Source: Rhizobium sp. CB3090 (GTDB lineage Bacteria; Pseudomonadota; Alphaproteobacteria; Rhizobiales; Rhizobiaceae). Taken from it: a stretch of 64,000 nucleotides of DNA. This document shows positions 47,238-55,914 of this stretch, in pieces. A program made the position numbers and the translations under genes. The notes under the pieces are model-generated. The model was not told where the DNA came from. It ran no database searches and saw only the letters and a list, made by a program, of their open reading frames with translations. Location of the stretch: the NCBI RefSeq assembly GCF_029714285.1, contig NZ_CP121664.1, positions 186,001-250,000 on the forward strand. The letters run 5' to 3'. Positions within the stretch are counted from its first letter, which is position 1, and every line of letters starts with the position of its first letter.

Positions 47238-47451
47238 AGAGGAAGCGCACCTCGGCCGGGGTTGCTGCCTTCCGGTCAAAGGCCGCTTGAGGTTGCTGGA
47301 CATTCGCTACACACTCGCCACAGACAGAAACAGACTGGATCAGAAAATGGCGGGTTCCTGCGGGTTTCAGAGGATCGCGAATTTGTGGCAAATTTCTCGC
47401 TTTTTTCTGATTATTTCTAAATCGTTACCTTCAAACCATTGATTGCATTAC

Positions 47452-47480
47452 TGGAGCGCCGGACGAGATTCGAACTTGCC
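47452..47480 (-). other. tRNA-3'-end-like fragment (possible attachment-site scar)
   Basis: The minus strand reads GCAAGTTCGAATCTCGTCC followed by GGCGCTCCA, resembling a T-arm (TTCGAAT loop) and an acceptor end with CCA. The T-stem pairs poorly and nothing upstream folds as the rest of a tRNA. Integrating elements often leave such scars. The rest of 47246-47840 shows no supported gene. Confidence 0.3.
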
Positions 47481-47847
47481 GTCTCTTTCGAACGCAACCA
47501 CATGTCCGCTTTCCTGGCCTCGCTCTCGCGAAGCGGACAGTCGGTCTTCGTGAAGAGTTTCGGGCGCCGGCAGGCGTACGAAAGTCCCCGAGGAAGGAAC
47601 CCGCGGGCCACAGTTGAAGGCTATGGAGATTTCAATCTGCGGCTCATATCCGCGATCGCACGATCGCAGCCAGTGAGCGGGATTATGGACACTGACAGGC
47701 CGCTTCGTTGTACGTGTGCGTGGTTTTTCTGGCCTGTCACTACTTTCGTCACGACCCTGTCGGCGGCGATGATCACCACGGACGCATGTGGGTCGGGTGC
47801 CGGAGGCGTGATGCCTGCGGCTGAAGTCTTGACCATGCCATGCCGGG

Positions 47848-49040
47848 TCATGAAGCCGTCTCCCGGTTCGTCGCCGGCGCATCCGGCGGCCCGCGCGGCT
47901 GCCTCCAGCGTTCAAACACCTCGATAACGATCATTCGTCCGCCGCAGCAGGGGCATGGCGGGCGGAAGTCATCCGGTTCGCCTGGTGTGCCGTCATCGAC
48001 CGGTGCGGCGACGTGCAGGAGTTCGCGCGCGAGCGCGAGGCTGGCCTTGCGGGCTGAGCCGGTGAGCAGGCCGTAATGCCCGGATGCGGTGGAAGCCGCG
48101 CGGCAAGACATGGAGCAGGAAGCGGCGGATGAACTCATCGACCGCGAGCGTCATGATCTGCTGCCGGTCGCAGCCGTCGCGGCGGTAGTCCTTATAGCGG
48201 AAGGTGACGCCAGTTTCGTCGAAGGTGATCAGGCGGCGGTTCGAGATTGCGACCCGGTGAGTATAGCGCGACAGATAGGCAAGAACGGCCTCAGGACCCG
48301 CGAACGGCGCCTTCGCATAGACCACCCAGCGTTTCTTTCGGACCGGCGATAGATGCCGCAAGAATGCCTGCCGCTCGGCGAGATGAGCAAGTGTGCCAAA
48401 GAAGCTGAGCCGCCCGGCGTCGTGCAGAGCGACCAGCCGGGTGAGGAACAGTCGTCGGAACAGTTTGCCGAGTACGCGTACGGGAAGCAGGAAGGCCGGG
48501 CGACGAGATCCAACGGCTCCCGTCCGGCGCGATGCCGCCGCCCGGAACGATCATGTGAACATGCGGATGGTGCGTCATCGCCGATCCCCAGGTGTGGAGC
48601 ACGGCGGTGATGCCGATGCGCGCGCCGAGATGCTTGCGATCGGCCGCGATGGTGACCATCGTCTCCGACGCCGCCTTGAACAGCAGGTCGTAGACGAGCG
48701 CCTTGTTCTGGAACGCTATGTCGGCGACCTCGGCCGGTAGGGTGAATACGACGTGGAAGTAGCCGACCGGAAGCAGATCGGCCTCGCGTTCGGCAAGCCA
48801 TGTCCGTGCCGCCGCGCCCTGGCACTTTGGGCAGTGCCGATTGCGGCAGGAGTTGTAGGCGATCCGCCACTGGCCGCAGTCCTCGCAGGCCTCGACGTGA
48901 CCGCCGAGGGCCGCAGTGCGGCAGTTCTCGATCGCCGACATCACCTTCAGTTGCGGCAGGCTCATATGTTCTGCATGCGCGCGCCGGTACGCCGCACCGG
49001 CAGCACGGAAGATGTCGGCGACCTCGATCGAGGCACGCAA
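47848..49040 (-). pseudogene. IS91-family transposase, frameshifted
   Basis: The minus strand starts MRASIEVADIFRAAGAAYRR, with the IS91 zinc-ribbon (CEDCGQWRIAYNSCRNRHCP) and the HUH motif THHPHVHMIVPGGG. Near 48508 the frame shifts (SRWIS, then LLPVRVLGKLFRRLFLTRLV) and near 48078 again (FHRIR, then HYGLLTGSARKASLALAREL), each needing a single-base correction. The rest, to CPCCGGRMIVIEVFERW, is complete. The tyrosine recombinase gene directly upstream is intact and belongs to the same element. Confidence 0.85.
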
Positions 49041-49043
49041 GGC

Positions 49044-49952
49044 TCAGCCGTCGGGGAAGGCTTCTTCCGGCTTGAACAGGCCGAGTTTGTCGAGCGGACT
49101 CGTAACTGTGCGGACCGTCCTAGTCGCCACCTTGGCGTAGAGGGCGGTGTTGTTGAGTTTTGCGTGCCCGAGCAGGACCTGGATGATCCGAATGTCCGTG
49201 CCGTCCTCCAGCAGGTGGGTGGCGAAGCTGTGGCGCAGCGTATGCGGCCCGACCCGCTTGGCGATGTCGGCGGCCTGGGCCGCCTCAACGACGATCCGAT
49301 AGAGCTGCCGCGTGCTGATCGGCTTCATTGCGTGTTGGCCAGGGAATAACCAGCCGTCGCGATGCATCACACCCTGCTGCCGCCCCACCTTCCACCACTG
49401 GCGCAGCAGGGTGAGCAGGTCCTCCGAAAGCATGGCATTGCGATAGCGCCCGCCCTTGCCACGCTCGACGCGCAGCAGCATCCGCTCGCTGTCGACGTCG
49501 GCGACCTTCAGCATCGACACCTCCGCAACACGTAGGCCGGCGCCATAGGCGACCGACAATGCTGCCTGGTGCTTGAGGCAGGTGGTGGCATTGAGCAACC
49601 GGGCAACCTCGTCGCGGCTCAGCACCACAGGCAGGTTACGCGGATGCGCCAGCCGGACGAGCCTGCGCGCCAGGTCCGGGCGGTCGAGGGTCTGGGTGAA
49701 GAAGAAGCGTAGCGCCGACACGATGCTGTTCATCGTCGGAACGGGAACGCCATCCTCCTGCTGCTGGATCTGGAACCGGCGCAGGTCGTCGGCGGTCGCC
49801 GTGTCTGGTGAACGCCCGAGGAAGGTCGCCAGGCGTCCGATGTCGCGGAGATAGTTGCGCTGCGTTTCGCGTGAGAAACGCCGCATGTTCATGTCGTCGA
49901 TCAACCGCTGGCGTAGCGGGCTGACGCGCGTGTCGAGATGGGGGTGCTGCAT
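49044..49952 (-). CDS. Tyrosine recombinase associated with the IS91-family element
   Basis: The 302-residue XerC/D-like integrase has an N-terminal SAM-like domain (RFSRETQRNYLRDIGRLATF) and the catalytic set: Arg in GAGLRVAEVSML, HTLRHSFATHLLE (His-x-x-Arg), and His and Tyr in LLGHAKLNNTALYAKV. It is intact and 3 nt ahead of the broken transposase. Several IS91-like elements carry such a recombinase as a first gene; its role in their movement is not settled. Confidence 0.9.
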   Translation of the reverse strand: MQHPHLDTRVSPLRQRLIDDMNMRRFSRETQRNYLRDIGRLATFLGRSPDTATADDLRRFQIQQQEDGVPVPTMNSIVSALRFFFTQTLDRPDLARRLVRLAHPRNLPVVLSRDEVARLLNATTCLKHQAALSVAYGAGLRVAEVSMLKVADVDSERMLLRVERGKGGRYRNAMLSEDLLTLLRQWWKVGRQQGVMHRDGWLFPGQHAMKPISTRQLYRIVVEAAQAADIAKRVGPHTLRHSFATHLLEDGTDIRIIQVLLGHAKLNNTALYAKVATRTVRTVTSPLDKLGLFKPEEAFPDG

Positions 49953-50200
49953 GGTCAGGCTCCTTTTTGAAGAAGCTCGTCATGCTCCGCCCTTGCCGGA
50001 CGACGTTCAATCCAGGCGCAACCTCCAGCCTGTGCCCTCTACCTCAACCGCAGACGCCCTCCCGCGCAGCGGGTTCGTTCTCCGGGCGCAAAGCAGACCT
50101 TGGCTATTGGTGCTTTTGCTGCCGAATTCCACGTAACGTCAACAAGACTTTATGATCGTCGGTCGACATGCGATTTGCGGAGCCTGGCTCGCGCCTGCAG

Positions 50201-51082
50201 CTATGCCGGATCGACAAGACCGGCCGCAACTTCGTCAATCGGCAGGTCAATCAGGGTGATGGCGCATTCCGTGCAGAAGCGGCGTTCATTCTTGGTCATG
50301 GTTTCGGCATCCATCACAGCGAAGTGTGGGCCGTTGGAGCGCTTCATGATCTGGCGGGCGAAGATGCGTAACATCTGATCGTTGAAGCGGCAGCCCAGAA
50401 AGAAAAAACCGCGGTTGGTCCGCCGTTCCTTGACGATTTCGGGGATCGGCGTCTGGATATCGATCTCGGTCAAAACTTCGACATAGTCGGCATCTGACAC
50501 GAGAAAATTAGCGGCGGGGCGAACGCTTCCGTGAGGCGTATAAAGAACCGTTATTGCCGTGGGGCCGGCGTCGAGTTCTTTCCCAGACAAATCGTAGGTT
50601 TTCGTCCAAATGTCCCGGTTCTCATTTGCCCGCGTGACGCCTTGCATCTCGACCACGTCTGTTCGGCCGTTCGCCACGAGAGCCGCGCGCATCGTCCCGT
50701 CGTACCAGCTATCGATGATAAGCGAGAGTGGTAGCGTTGAAAGCCAGGCGTGGAGGACAGTCGGCGGCTGGGAGGGGGCGAATATCTCCGCCATCCAGGC
50801 TTGAAGCGTCCGACGATGTCGGCGCTGCTCGATAAACTGTGCGACCGACCACATGTTGCTGCGTATCTTGGAAGGTGCTGTCGCCCGTGCGTTAAGAGCT
50901 GCTGCAACGGCTTCAGGTCCGTCCGGTACAGTCGGCGGCGCCGAACTTTGCCGGAGAAGCCCGGGACCGAGATACGGGATTATGCCGTCTGCGGCGAGCG
51001 CTTCCTTCAGCAAATGAAGCTGCTTTTTGGCGTGATTGCCCTGGCAGACCAAAAGATCATCAGATTCAAGAAGCGCGGTCAT
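50201..51082 (-). CDS. SIR2-like domain protein at the end of the nifB operon
   Basis: The 293-residue protein shows the SIR2-type NAD-binding pattern: DGIIPYLGPGLLR (glycine loop), LPLSLIIDSWYD (TTNYD position), the catalytic-type histidine in VLYTPHGSVRPAA, and FFFLGCRFND. It follows nifT by 34 nt on the same strand. SIR2-type domains hydrolyse NAD or deacylate proteins, and many serve in defence; its function in a nif operon is unknown. The C-terminus ends with two cysteine-containing strands. Confidence 0.75.
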   Translation of the reverse strand: MTALLESDDLLVCQGNHAKKQLHLLKEALAADGIIPYLGPGLLRQSSAPPTVPDGPEAVAAALNARATAPSKIRSNMWSVAQFIEQRRHRRTLQAWMAEIFAPSQPPTVLHAWLSTLPLSLIIDSWYDGTMRAALVANGRTDVVEMQGVTRANENRDIWTKTYDLSGKELDAGPTAITVLYTPHGSVRPAANFLVSDADYVEVLTEIDIQTPIPEIVKERRTNRGFFFLGCRFNDQMLRIFARQIMKRSNGPHFAVMDAETMTKNERRFCTECAITLIDLPIDEVAAGLVDPA

Positions 51083-51116
51083 GCCGCTCTCGCCTTTTGT
51101 CGTTCGTTACCAGCGT

Positions 51117-51329
51117 CTAGTCCTCCTCAGATATCTTTTTTGCCTCGACCGTAATCGGCAGGCGCGTGTCCTTCGGCAGATCGGGCAGGGCAAGCCGCCA
51201 CCCATTCCTAAGCAGCACGCACCCGCCCCATAGATTTTCATTCTCCATGGCAATGATCGGCTCTTCGAGATCCTTCTTGGAAACATATGCCGACAAGCCG
51301 GTTCCGGTTCTGCGGATTATCACTTTCAC
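51117..51329 (-). CDS. nifT: Nitrogen fixation protein NifT/FixU
   Basis: The 70-residue product MKVIIRRTGTGLSAYVSKKD, then LEEPIIAMENENLWGGCVLL and LANGW-like RNGWRLALPDLP, is a standard NifT/FixU. Its function is unknown; it is usually cotranscribed with nifB and nifZ. Start overlaps the nifZ stop by 4 nt. Confidence 0.93.
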   Translation of the reverse strand: MKVIIRRTGTGLSAYVSKKDLEEPIIAMENENLWGGCVLLRNGWRLALPDLPKDTRLPITVEAKKISEED

Positions 51330-51649
51330 GGGGCTATTCCTTCTTTGGCGCTGGTAGCCGTTTCGGCAATGCTTGCCGCGGCTTTGTCGAGGCTCGTCAG
51401 TTCACGCGCGCGCATACCGACGATGGTGCCGCGATCCACCCATTCGACCGCATAGATATAGAACTGCTGGAGAAAGGTGCCGATGTCGCGCACATAACCC
51501 TCATCGCCCTTCCGTACCAGGTTTTCGCTAACGTCTTTGCCGGGATAGGTGCCGTCATTCTTTATGTGACGCGTGGCACGAACCCGCTCGCCCGGTAGAA
51601 ATCGCGGTGGAGAGCCGATTTCCACCTCTTGTTCGCGTCCTGGGCCCAC
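51326..51649 (-). CDS. nifZ: Nitrogen fixation protein NifZ
   Basis: The 107-residue protein has the NifZ core PPRFLPGERVRATRHIKNDG, then TYPGKDVSENLVRKGDEGYV and RDIGTFLQQFYIYAVEWV. NifZ helps mature the P-cluster of the MoFe protein. The frame opens at GTG 51649; the first 15 residues are not conserved, so the start is uncertain. Confidence 0.9.
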   Translation of the reverse strand: MGPGREQEVEIGSPPRFLPGERVRATRHIKNDGTYPGKDVSENLVRKGDEGYVRDIGTFLQQFYIYAVEWVDRGTIVGMRARELTSLDKAAASIAETATSAKEGIAP

Positions 51650-51746
51650 GGTGGTGCCTCACTTTCTTGAAACTGGTCTGCTTAGCCGCGGGTTTCAAAA
51701 TGTCCTTTGGAGGAGATATTGCCTTCGGCGACCAGCGAGCAGGCGA

Positions 51747-51941
51747 TCAAGCTGGGACGCAGGTCTTCGGTACCGGACATACCGATGCGCATTGCTGCGT
51801 CTCGAAAGCTCCCTCGCATTCTGTGCACTTTTCCGCATCGATCACGTAGTTATCGCCCTTCAGTTCTATCGCACCTGATGGACATTCGAATTCGCAGGCT
51901 CCGCACTGGGTGCATTGGGATGCGATGATCTTGAAGGCCAT
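51747..51941 (-). CDS. fdxN: 2[4Fe-4S] ferredoxin FdxN
   Basis: The 64-residue ferredoxin [20 protein letters not shown] has two cluster motifs, [12 protein letters not shown] and [18 protein letters not shown], the latter with the long loop typical of nif-linked FdxN. It donates electrons for nitrogenase or NifB. Start at 51941, after AGGAGT; an upstream in-frame ATG at 51947 is less likely. 33 nt after nifB. Confidence 0.94.
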   Translation of the reverse strand: MAFKIIASQCTQCGACEFECPSGAIELKGDNYVIDAEKCTECEGAFETQQCASVCPVPKTCVPA

Positions 51942-51974
51942 TATCAACTCCTGAGGCGGTTTAAAATGAACAGT

Positions 51975-53456
51975 TCAGGCCGTCCCTGTCAGCGGGTCAA
52001 CGCCAAACTGGGCGGCATAAACCATGCTGATGGCGGTTTCGATGTACTCATACGTATAAGAGTCCATCGCTCGAATGCCGGCGTCCGCCAGTCGCTTTTT
52101 AGGGCAATCTCCGATCTTGGCGCAGAGCACGATGTCGATCCCTTCGAGCGCAACGATCACACCCTCGAGTGTAGCGTCGTCACCCCAACCGCCGCGGCAA
52201 TATTGCTCGACCTTGCGATGGCCCACGAAGGTGATTCCTGCCGGAGAGACTTCATAAATCTGGAACTCTTTCGCATGGCCGAAATGTTCGTTTATACGGC
52301 CGCCGCCCTTGGTCGCTACCGCGACGTGAAGCGACCCGTCAGGGCCTACTGCTTTGACCATTTCGATCGCCTCGCTCTTGGCTGCTGCGTGGTTGCCTCT
52401 CTCCCGCGCGACTACTTCGCGGTATGCCGCGCGATTGCGGTCGTCGTAGGAGACTGCGTCGGGTATGTGGTCGAGCATGAATTCCTGGCCCCGATCCTCG
52501 CCCAGAAGGCCGACGGCATCGGCCCGGCACTGCCGACAATGGCGCATCAGCTTGGCGCCGTTTTCGAGACGACCTTGAAGCGCCTTCAATTCGATTGCCC
52601 GCGGAGCGCGTTGCCCGGTCAGACCATAGTAAGTGCCGTGCGCCGGGTCCGAAATCAGGGGCATCACGTTATGCAAGAAAGCGCCGCGCTCCTTCACCCA
52701 TCTGTTCACTTCGATCAAGTGCTCGTCATTGACGCCGGGTATCATGACCGAATTGACCTTGATGAGGATGCCGCGCGCCGCCAGCATCTCCAGACCCAAC
52801 ATCTGGCGCTTGTGCAGGATTTCGGCCGCTTCGATGCCGGTGTATCGCCGGTGGTCGTAAAAAACCCAAGGATATATCTTTGCGCCGATTTGCGGGTCGA
52901 CCATGTTGATTGTGATGGTCACGTGATCGACATTCATGCTTGCAAGCTCGTCGACATGATCTGGCAATGCTAGACCGTTAGTAGAGATGCACAGCTTGAT
53001 GTCGGGAATTTCCGCGGCAATTTTTTCGAACGTCGCCTTGGTTCTCTTCCAGTCATAACACGCATCGCCCGGGCCGGCGATGCCCACGACCGAAAGCTGC
53101 GGCACTTCGTTGGCGACCGAAATGACTTTGCATAGCGCCTGCTCTGGCGTCAGCTTTTCCGAGACGACCCCGGGCCGGCTTTCGTTTGCGCAGTCATATT
53201 TGCGATTGCAGTAGTTGCACTGGATATTGCAAGCCGGTGCGACGGCGACGTGCATGCGCGCGAAATAATGGTGTGCTTCTTCTGAATAGCAGGGATGATC
53301 CTTTATCTTCTTCCAGATCGCTGCATCCATGTCATCCGGTTTTGCAGGCGAGCCGCAGGATGAGGATTTGCAGCTCTCGGACTTCGCGGTAGCCAGCCTA
53401 CGGTCCGAAGTTTTGGCGCTGGCCGAGCTATCAAGCGAAATCAACGATGCGGTCAT
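51975..53456 (-). CDS. nifB: FeMo-cofactor biosynthesis radical SAM protein NifB
   Basis: The 493-residue protein makes the NifB-co precursor. The SAM cluster is ACNIQCNYCNRKYDCANES (C-x3-C-x2-C), followed by the NifB-typical RPGVVSEKLTPEQAL and VVGIAGPGDACYDW. A C-terminal NifX-like cofactor-binding domain is present (GGGRINEHFGHAKEFQIYEV). An apparent sigma-54 promoter lies 39-54 nt upstream, separate from the nifA gene. First gene of nifB-fdxN-nifZ-nifT-SIR2. Confidence 0.96.
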   Translation of the reverse strand: MTASLISLDSSASAKTSDRRLATAKSESCKSSSCGSPAKPDDMDAAIWKKIKDHPCYSEEAHHYFARMHVAVAPACNIQCNYCNRKYDCANESRPGVVSEKLTPEQALCKVISVANEVPQLSVVGIAGPGDACYDWKRTKATFEKIAAEIPDIKLCISTNGLALPDHVDELASMNVDHVTITINMVDPQIGAKIYPWVFYDHRRYTGIEAAEILHKRQMLGLEMLAARGILIKVNSVMIPGVNDEHLIEVNRWVKERGAFLHNVMPLISDPAHGTYYGLTGQRAPRAIELKALQGRLENGAKLMRHCRQCRADAVGLLGEDRGQEFMLDHIPDAVSYDDRNRAAYREVVARERGNHAAAKSEAIEMVKAVGPDGSLHVAVATKGGGRINEHFGHAKEFQIYEVSPAGITFVGHRKVEQYCRGGWGDDATLEGVIVALEGIDIVLCAKIGDCPKKRLADAGIRAMDSYTYEYIETAISMVYAAQFGVDPLTGTA

Positions 53457-53494
53457 CTAGCAATTCCGTGGCTGGTGAAAATTGCAGTTCAAAC

Positions 53495-53510
53495 TGCAAG
53501 ACCTATGCCA
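53495..53510 (-). promoter_or_regulatory. Sigma-54 promoter of nifB
   Basis: On the minus strand, TGGCATAGGTCTTGCA has GG and GC exactly 10 bases apart and good -24/-12 context, 39 nt before the nifB start. No TGT-N10-ACA site was found within the nifA-nifB gap, so NifA may act from a distant site or nifB may depend on read-through. Confidence 0.75.
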
Positions 53511-53679
53511 GTGCTAGAAATTGTTTCATGTCAGGCGTTTTAGCCTTTCACGTCCGATTGAATACACTTGCTACGCACGGTTTCGTTCGTTCCTGACAAT
53601 CGGCACATGGACCACGTCGCGAATTCGACGCGGCTTGTCACGCGGACGGAGGGCATCTTCGACCTGACAAACGACAGGC

Positions 53680-55425
53680 TTAGAACTTTTTCACCTCGAT
53701 ATTGTGCCGGCGCAGAGCATAGCCGACCTGACGGGGCGTGAGGCCGAGCATACGAGCCGCTTTGGCCTGAACCCATCCGACCTTCTCCATTGCCTCGATC
53801 AGCCGGTCCCGCTCTGTAAGGCGCGGTGATAGGGCTTGGCACGCCGGACCATTGGGATCGCAGGCCTTGAGGGGCGCTACCTCCGAATGCGAGACGCTGC
53901 CTGGTTGGGTAGAGAGCGGCGATACCGCCGGCATCGTTCCTCTCCGAGTGAGCTCATCGATAGCCTCACCGTCACGGCTGCCGCCATCTCCTTTCCAAAG
54001 ACGCGCCGAAAGGCATTGGCTGTTCTGGCACGCAAAATCCGAGGGAACGATCGTCTTTGAGCGCGCCAAAGTCGCCGTCCGTCGCACGCAATTTTCGAGC
54101 TCGCGGACGTTTCCAGGGAAATAGCATTGCGAAATCAGGTCTAGTGCCGGCGGCGTGAAGGCGAGTTCGCGATTGTTTTCCCGGTTGAAGCGGTCGAGAA
54201 AGACTTTTGAAAGACGCGGAATGTCCCCGGGCCGGTCTCTGAGCGGTGGCAAGACGATCGGCACGACATTGATGCGATAGTAAAGGTCGGCTCTGAACTC
54301 GCCATTCGCGACAGCCGCCTCGAGGTCCTTGTTGGTTGCGCATATGAGCCTGATGTCGACTTTGAGGGTCTTGGTTCCGCCGACCCGCTCCAGCTCCCCT
54401 TCCTGCAACACGCGCAAAAGCTTGGCTTGAAAGGCAGGCGAAATTTCGCCGATTTCATCAAGGAGCAGCGTTCCGCCATTTGCCAATTCGAAACGCCCTG
54501 CGCGCTGAGAGACCGCGCCGGTGAAAGCGCCCTTTTCATGTCCGAAGAGTTCCGATTCCAGGACACCTTCAGGCAGCGCGGCGCAGTTTAGTTTGACAAA
54601 AGACTTCTTCCTGCGAGGGGAAAGCTCATGAATGGCCTGTGCGAAAAATTCCTTGCCAGTGCCGCTTTCACCCCGCAAAAGCACTGTAGTATTCGTCATC
54701 GCCACGGCAGAGACGATTTCCAACACCTGCCTGACTGCGGGGCTTTCTCCGACGATCCAGTCGACTTTGGCTCGCGAACTTTGGCTCGCATCATTCCGCC
54801 CCCCTTCGGCGGATTTCCGGTGCAGCTGGATGATCTGCGGACCCGACGTGCTCAGGGCTCGGTGGAACGAGATCGTCTGACCGATAAGATCGGCGACCAT
54901 GGTGAGGAAGCGAATATCTTCGTTATGACGCAGCTCGGTGGCGCTGTCCCTGAAGCGGTCGATCCATAACGTCCCGACCAGTTTGTGCGCAGCCCTTAAA
55001 GGAACCCCGATGAATGTAATGGGGATCGTGTCACTGCTCAAAGACGGTTGAGGAGCCTGAAACAGTTCGGACTTACTTGTTTCCCTTATCACCAGCGGCT
55101 GTCCGGTCATCAAGATCTGATCCATCGCAGCCTGCGGGATGATGTGGCGAACGCCGGATTGACGAGGATCGGTCACTCCGGCCGACGCGGTAATTTCCGG
55201 CTCCCCTTCGCTCGCCAGTACAACGATTGCTCCATGACGCATCCGCAAAAAGGTGGGGAGGATATTCGCGACCTTGACAAGCGTAATCTCCAGCGGGGCA
55301 GCGGCCGTCAGGAGCTTCGATATTTCGTAGATCCCGGTGCAGGAGATTCCGACTTCAGGCGTTTTGCTGGATTGTCCACGCAAAGGTCCAACTTCATCGA
55401 CGCAATCGCGTAGGATGCGGGTCAT
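53680..55425 (-). CDS. nifA: Sigma-54-dependent nif transcriptional activator NifA
   Basis: The 581-residue regulator has a GAF domain (about residues 20-170), an AAA+ domain (GESGTGKEFFAQAIH, GAFTGAVSQRAGRFE, LFLDEIGE-like LLLDEIGEISP) and a C-terminal helix-turn-helix (QAKAARMLGLTPRQVGYALR). The spacing C-x11-C-x19-C-x4-C at the end of the AAA+ domain and linker is the signature of oxygen-sensitive rhizobial NifA. Start at 55425 follows AGAGGTG. A palindrome lies in its leader. It follows fixX and can also be read through from the fixABCX promoter. Confidence 0.96.
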   Translation of the reverse strand: MTRILRDCVDEVGPLRGQSSKTPEVGISCTGIYEISKLLTAAAPLEITLVKVANILPTFLRMRHGAIVVLASEGEPEITASAGVTDPRQSGVRHIIPQAAMDQILMTGQPLVIRETSKSELFQAPQPSLSSDTIPITFIGVPLRAAHKLVGTLWIDRFRDSATELRHNEDIRFLTMVADLIGQTISFHRALSTSGPQIIQLHRKSAEGGRNDASQSSRAKVDWIVGESPAVRQVLEIVSAVAMTNTTVLLRGESGTGKEFFAQAIHELSPRRKKSFVKLNCAALPEGVLESELFGHEKGAFTGAVSQRAGRFELANGGTLLLDEIGEISPAFQAKLLRVLQEGELERVGGTKTLKVDIRLICATNKDLEAAVANGEFRADLYYRINVVPIVLPPLRDRPGDIPRLSKVFLDRFNRENNRELAFTPPALDLISQCYFPGNVRELENCVRRTATLARSKTIVPSDFACQNSQCLSARLWKGDGGSRDGEAIDELTRRGTMPAVSPLSTQPGSVSHSEVAPLKACDPNGPACQALSPRLTERDRLIEAMEKVGWVQAKAARMLGLTPRQVGYALRRHNIEVKKF

Positions 55426-55445
55426 TTTCAACACCTCTAGCTGTG

Positions 55446-55463
55446 TAGAATGCCAGCATTCCA
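55446..55463 (-). promoter_or_regulatory. Palindrome in the nifA leader, similar to that of hemN
   Basis: TAGAATGC-CA-GCATTCCA is a 6-bp perfect, 8-bp near-perfect inverted repeat centred 29 nt upstream of the nifA ATG. It matches the core GAATGC-N2-GCATTC of the hemN palindrome at 16449-16470, in the same position relative to its gene. Confidence 0.45.
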
Positions 55464-55602
55464 ACCACAGTTTGTGCTTATTTGTATAAGTAGAAACTCT
55501 AATGTTAGTTTCTGAAATTGCAAGCTGGTTCCAGGCAAAATTGATGCAGCGCCTGGCTGTGACAAAATAACGTGTTTTTGAGATGTTTAATAATAAAGTC
55601 GT

Positions 55603-55902
55603 TCACCCGAACTTGAAGAGAACACCAAAGCCGCCTCGGGGATAGTTCCAAATAACCTCGCCGCTTGCCTCACATAGCACCCTGCATGTGCCGCACTCCA
55701 TGCAGCCGTCGGCGGTAATCTCCACCTGGCCTTTGTCATTCAGCTCATAGCATTTTGCCGGGCAGATGCGTGTCAGCGCTAAAAGGTTCGCACTCGGATG
55801 CTCGTGCGGCCGCACCTTGATGTGAGGGCGTCCCGGATCAACCAGATAGCGATTCTGGAAAAGCTTGTCCTCCACACGCAACTTCGTCACTGCAACCGTC
55901 AT
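55603..55902 (-). CDS. fixX: Ferredoxin-like protein FixX
   Basis: The 99-residue protein has a short N-terminal domain and a C-terminal ferredoxin motif ([20 protein letters not shown], then [19 protein letters not shown]). FixX takes electrons from FixABC, the electron-bifurcating flavoprotein complex that feeds nitrogenase. It lies 12 nt after fixC. The 177-nt gap to nifA holds the nifA leader. Confidence 0.96.
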   Translation of the reverse strand: MTVAVTKLRVEDKLFQNRYLVDPGRPHIKVRPHEHPSANLLALTRICPAKCYELNDKGQVEITADGCMECGTCRVLCEASGEVIWNYPRGGFGVLFKFG

Positions 55903-55914
55903 CCTATTTCTCCC

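Noticed and set aside
53457-53679. NifA upstream site for nifB
   Set aside because: Every TGT in the gap was checked; none has ACA ten bases on.
55426-55602. Sigma-54 promoter directly before nifA
   Set aside because: The only GG/GC-like pair in the gap is spaced 9, not 10, bases and lacks the flanking consensus.
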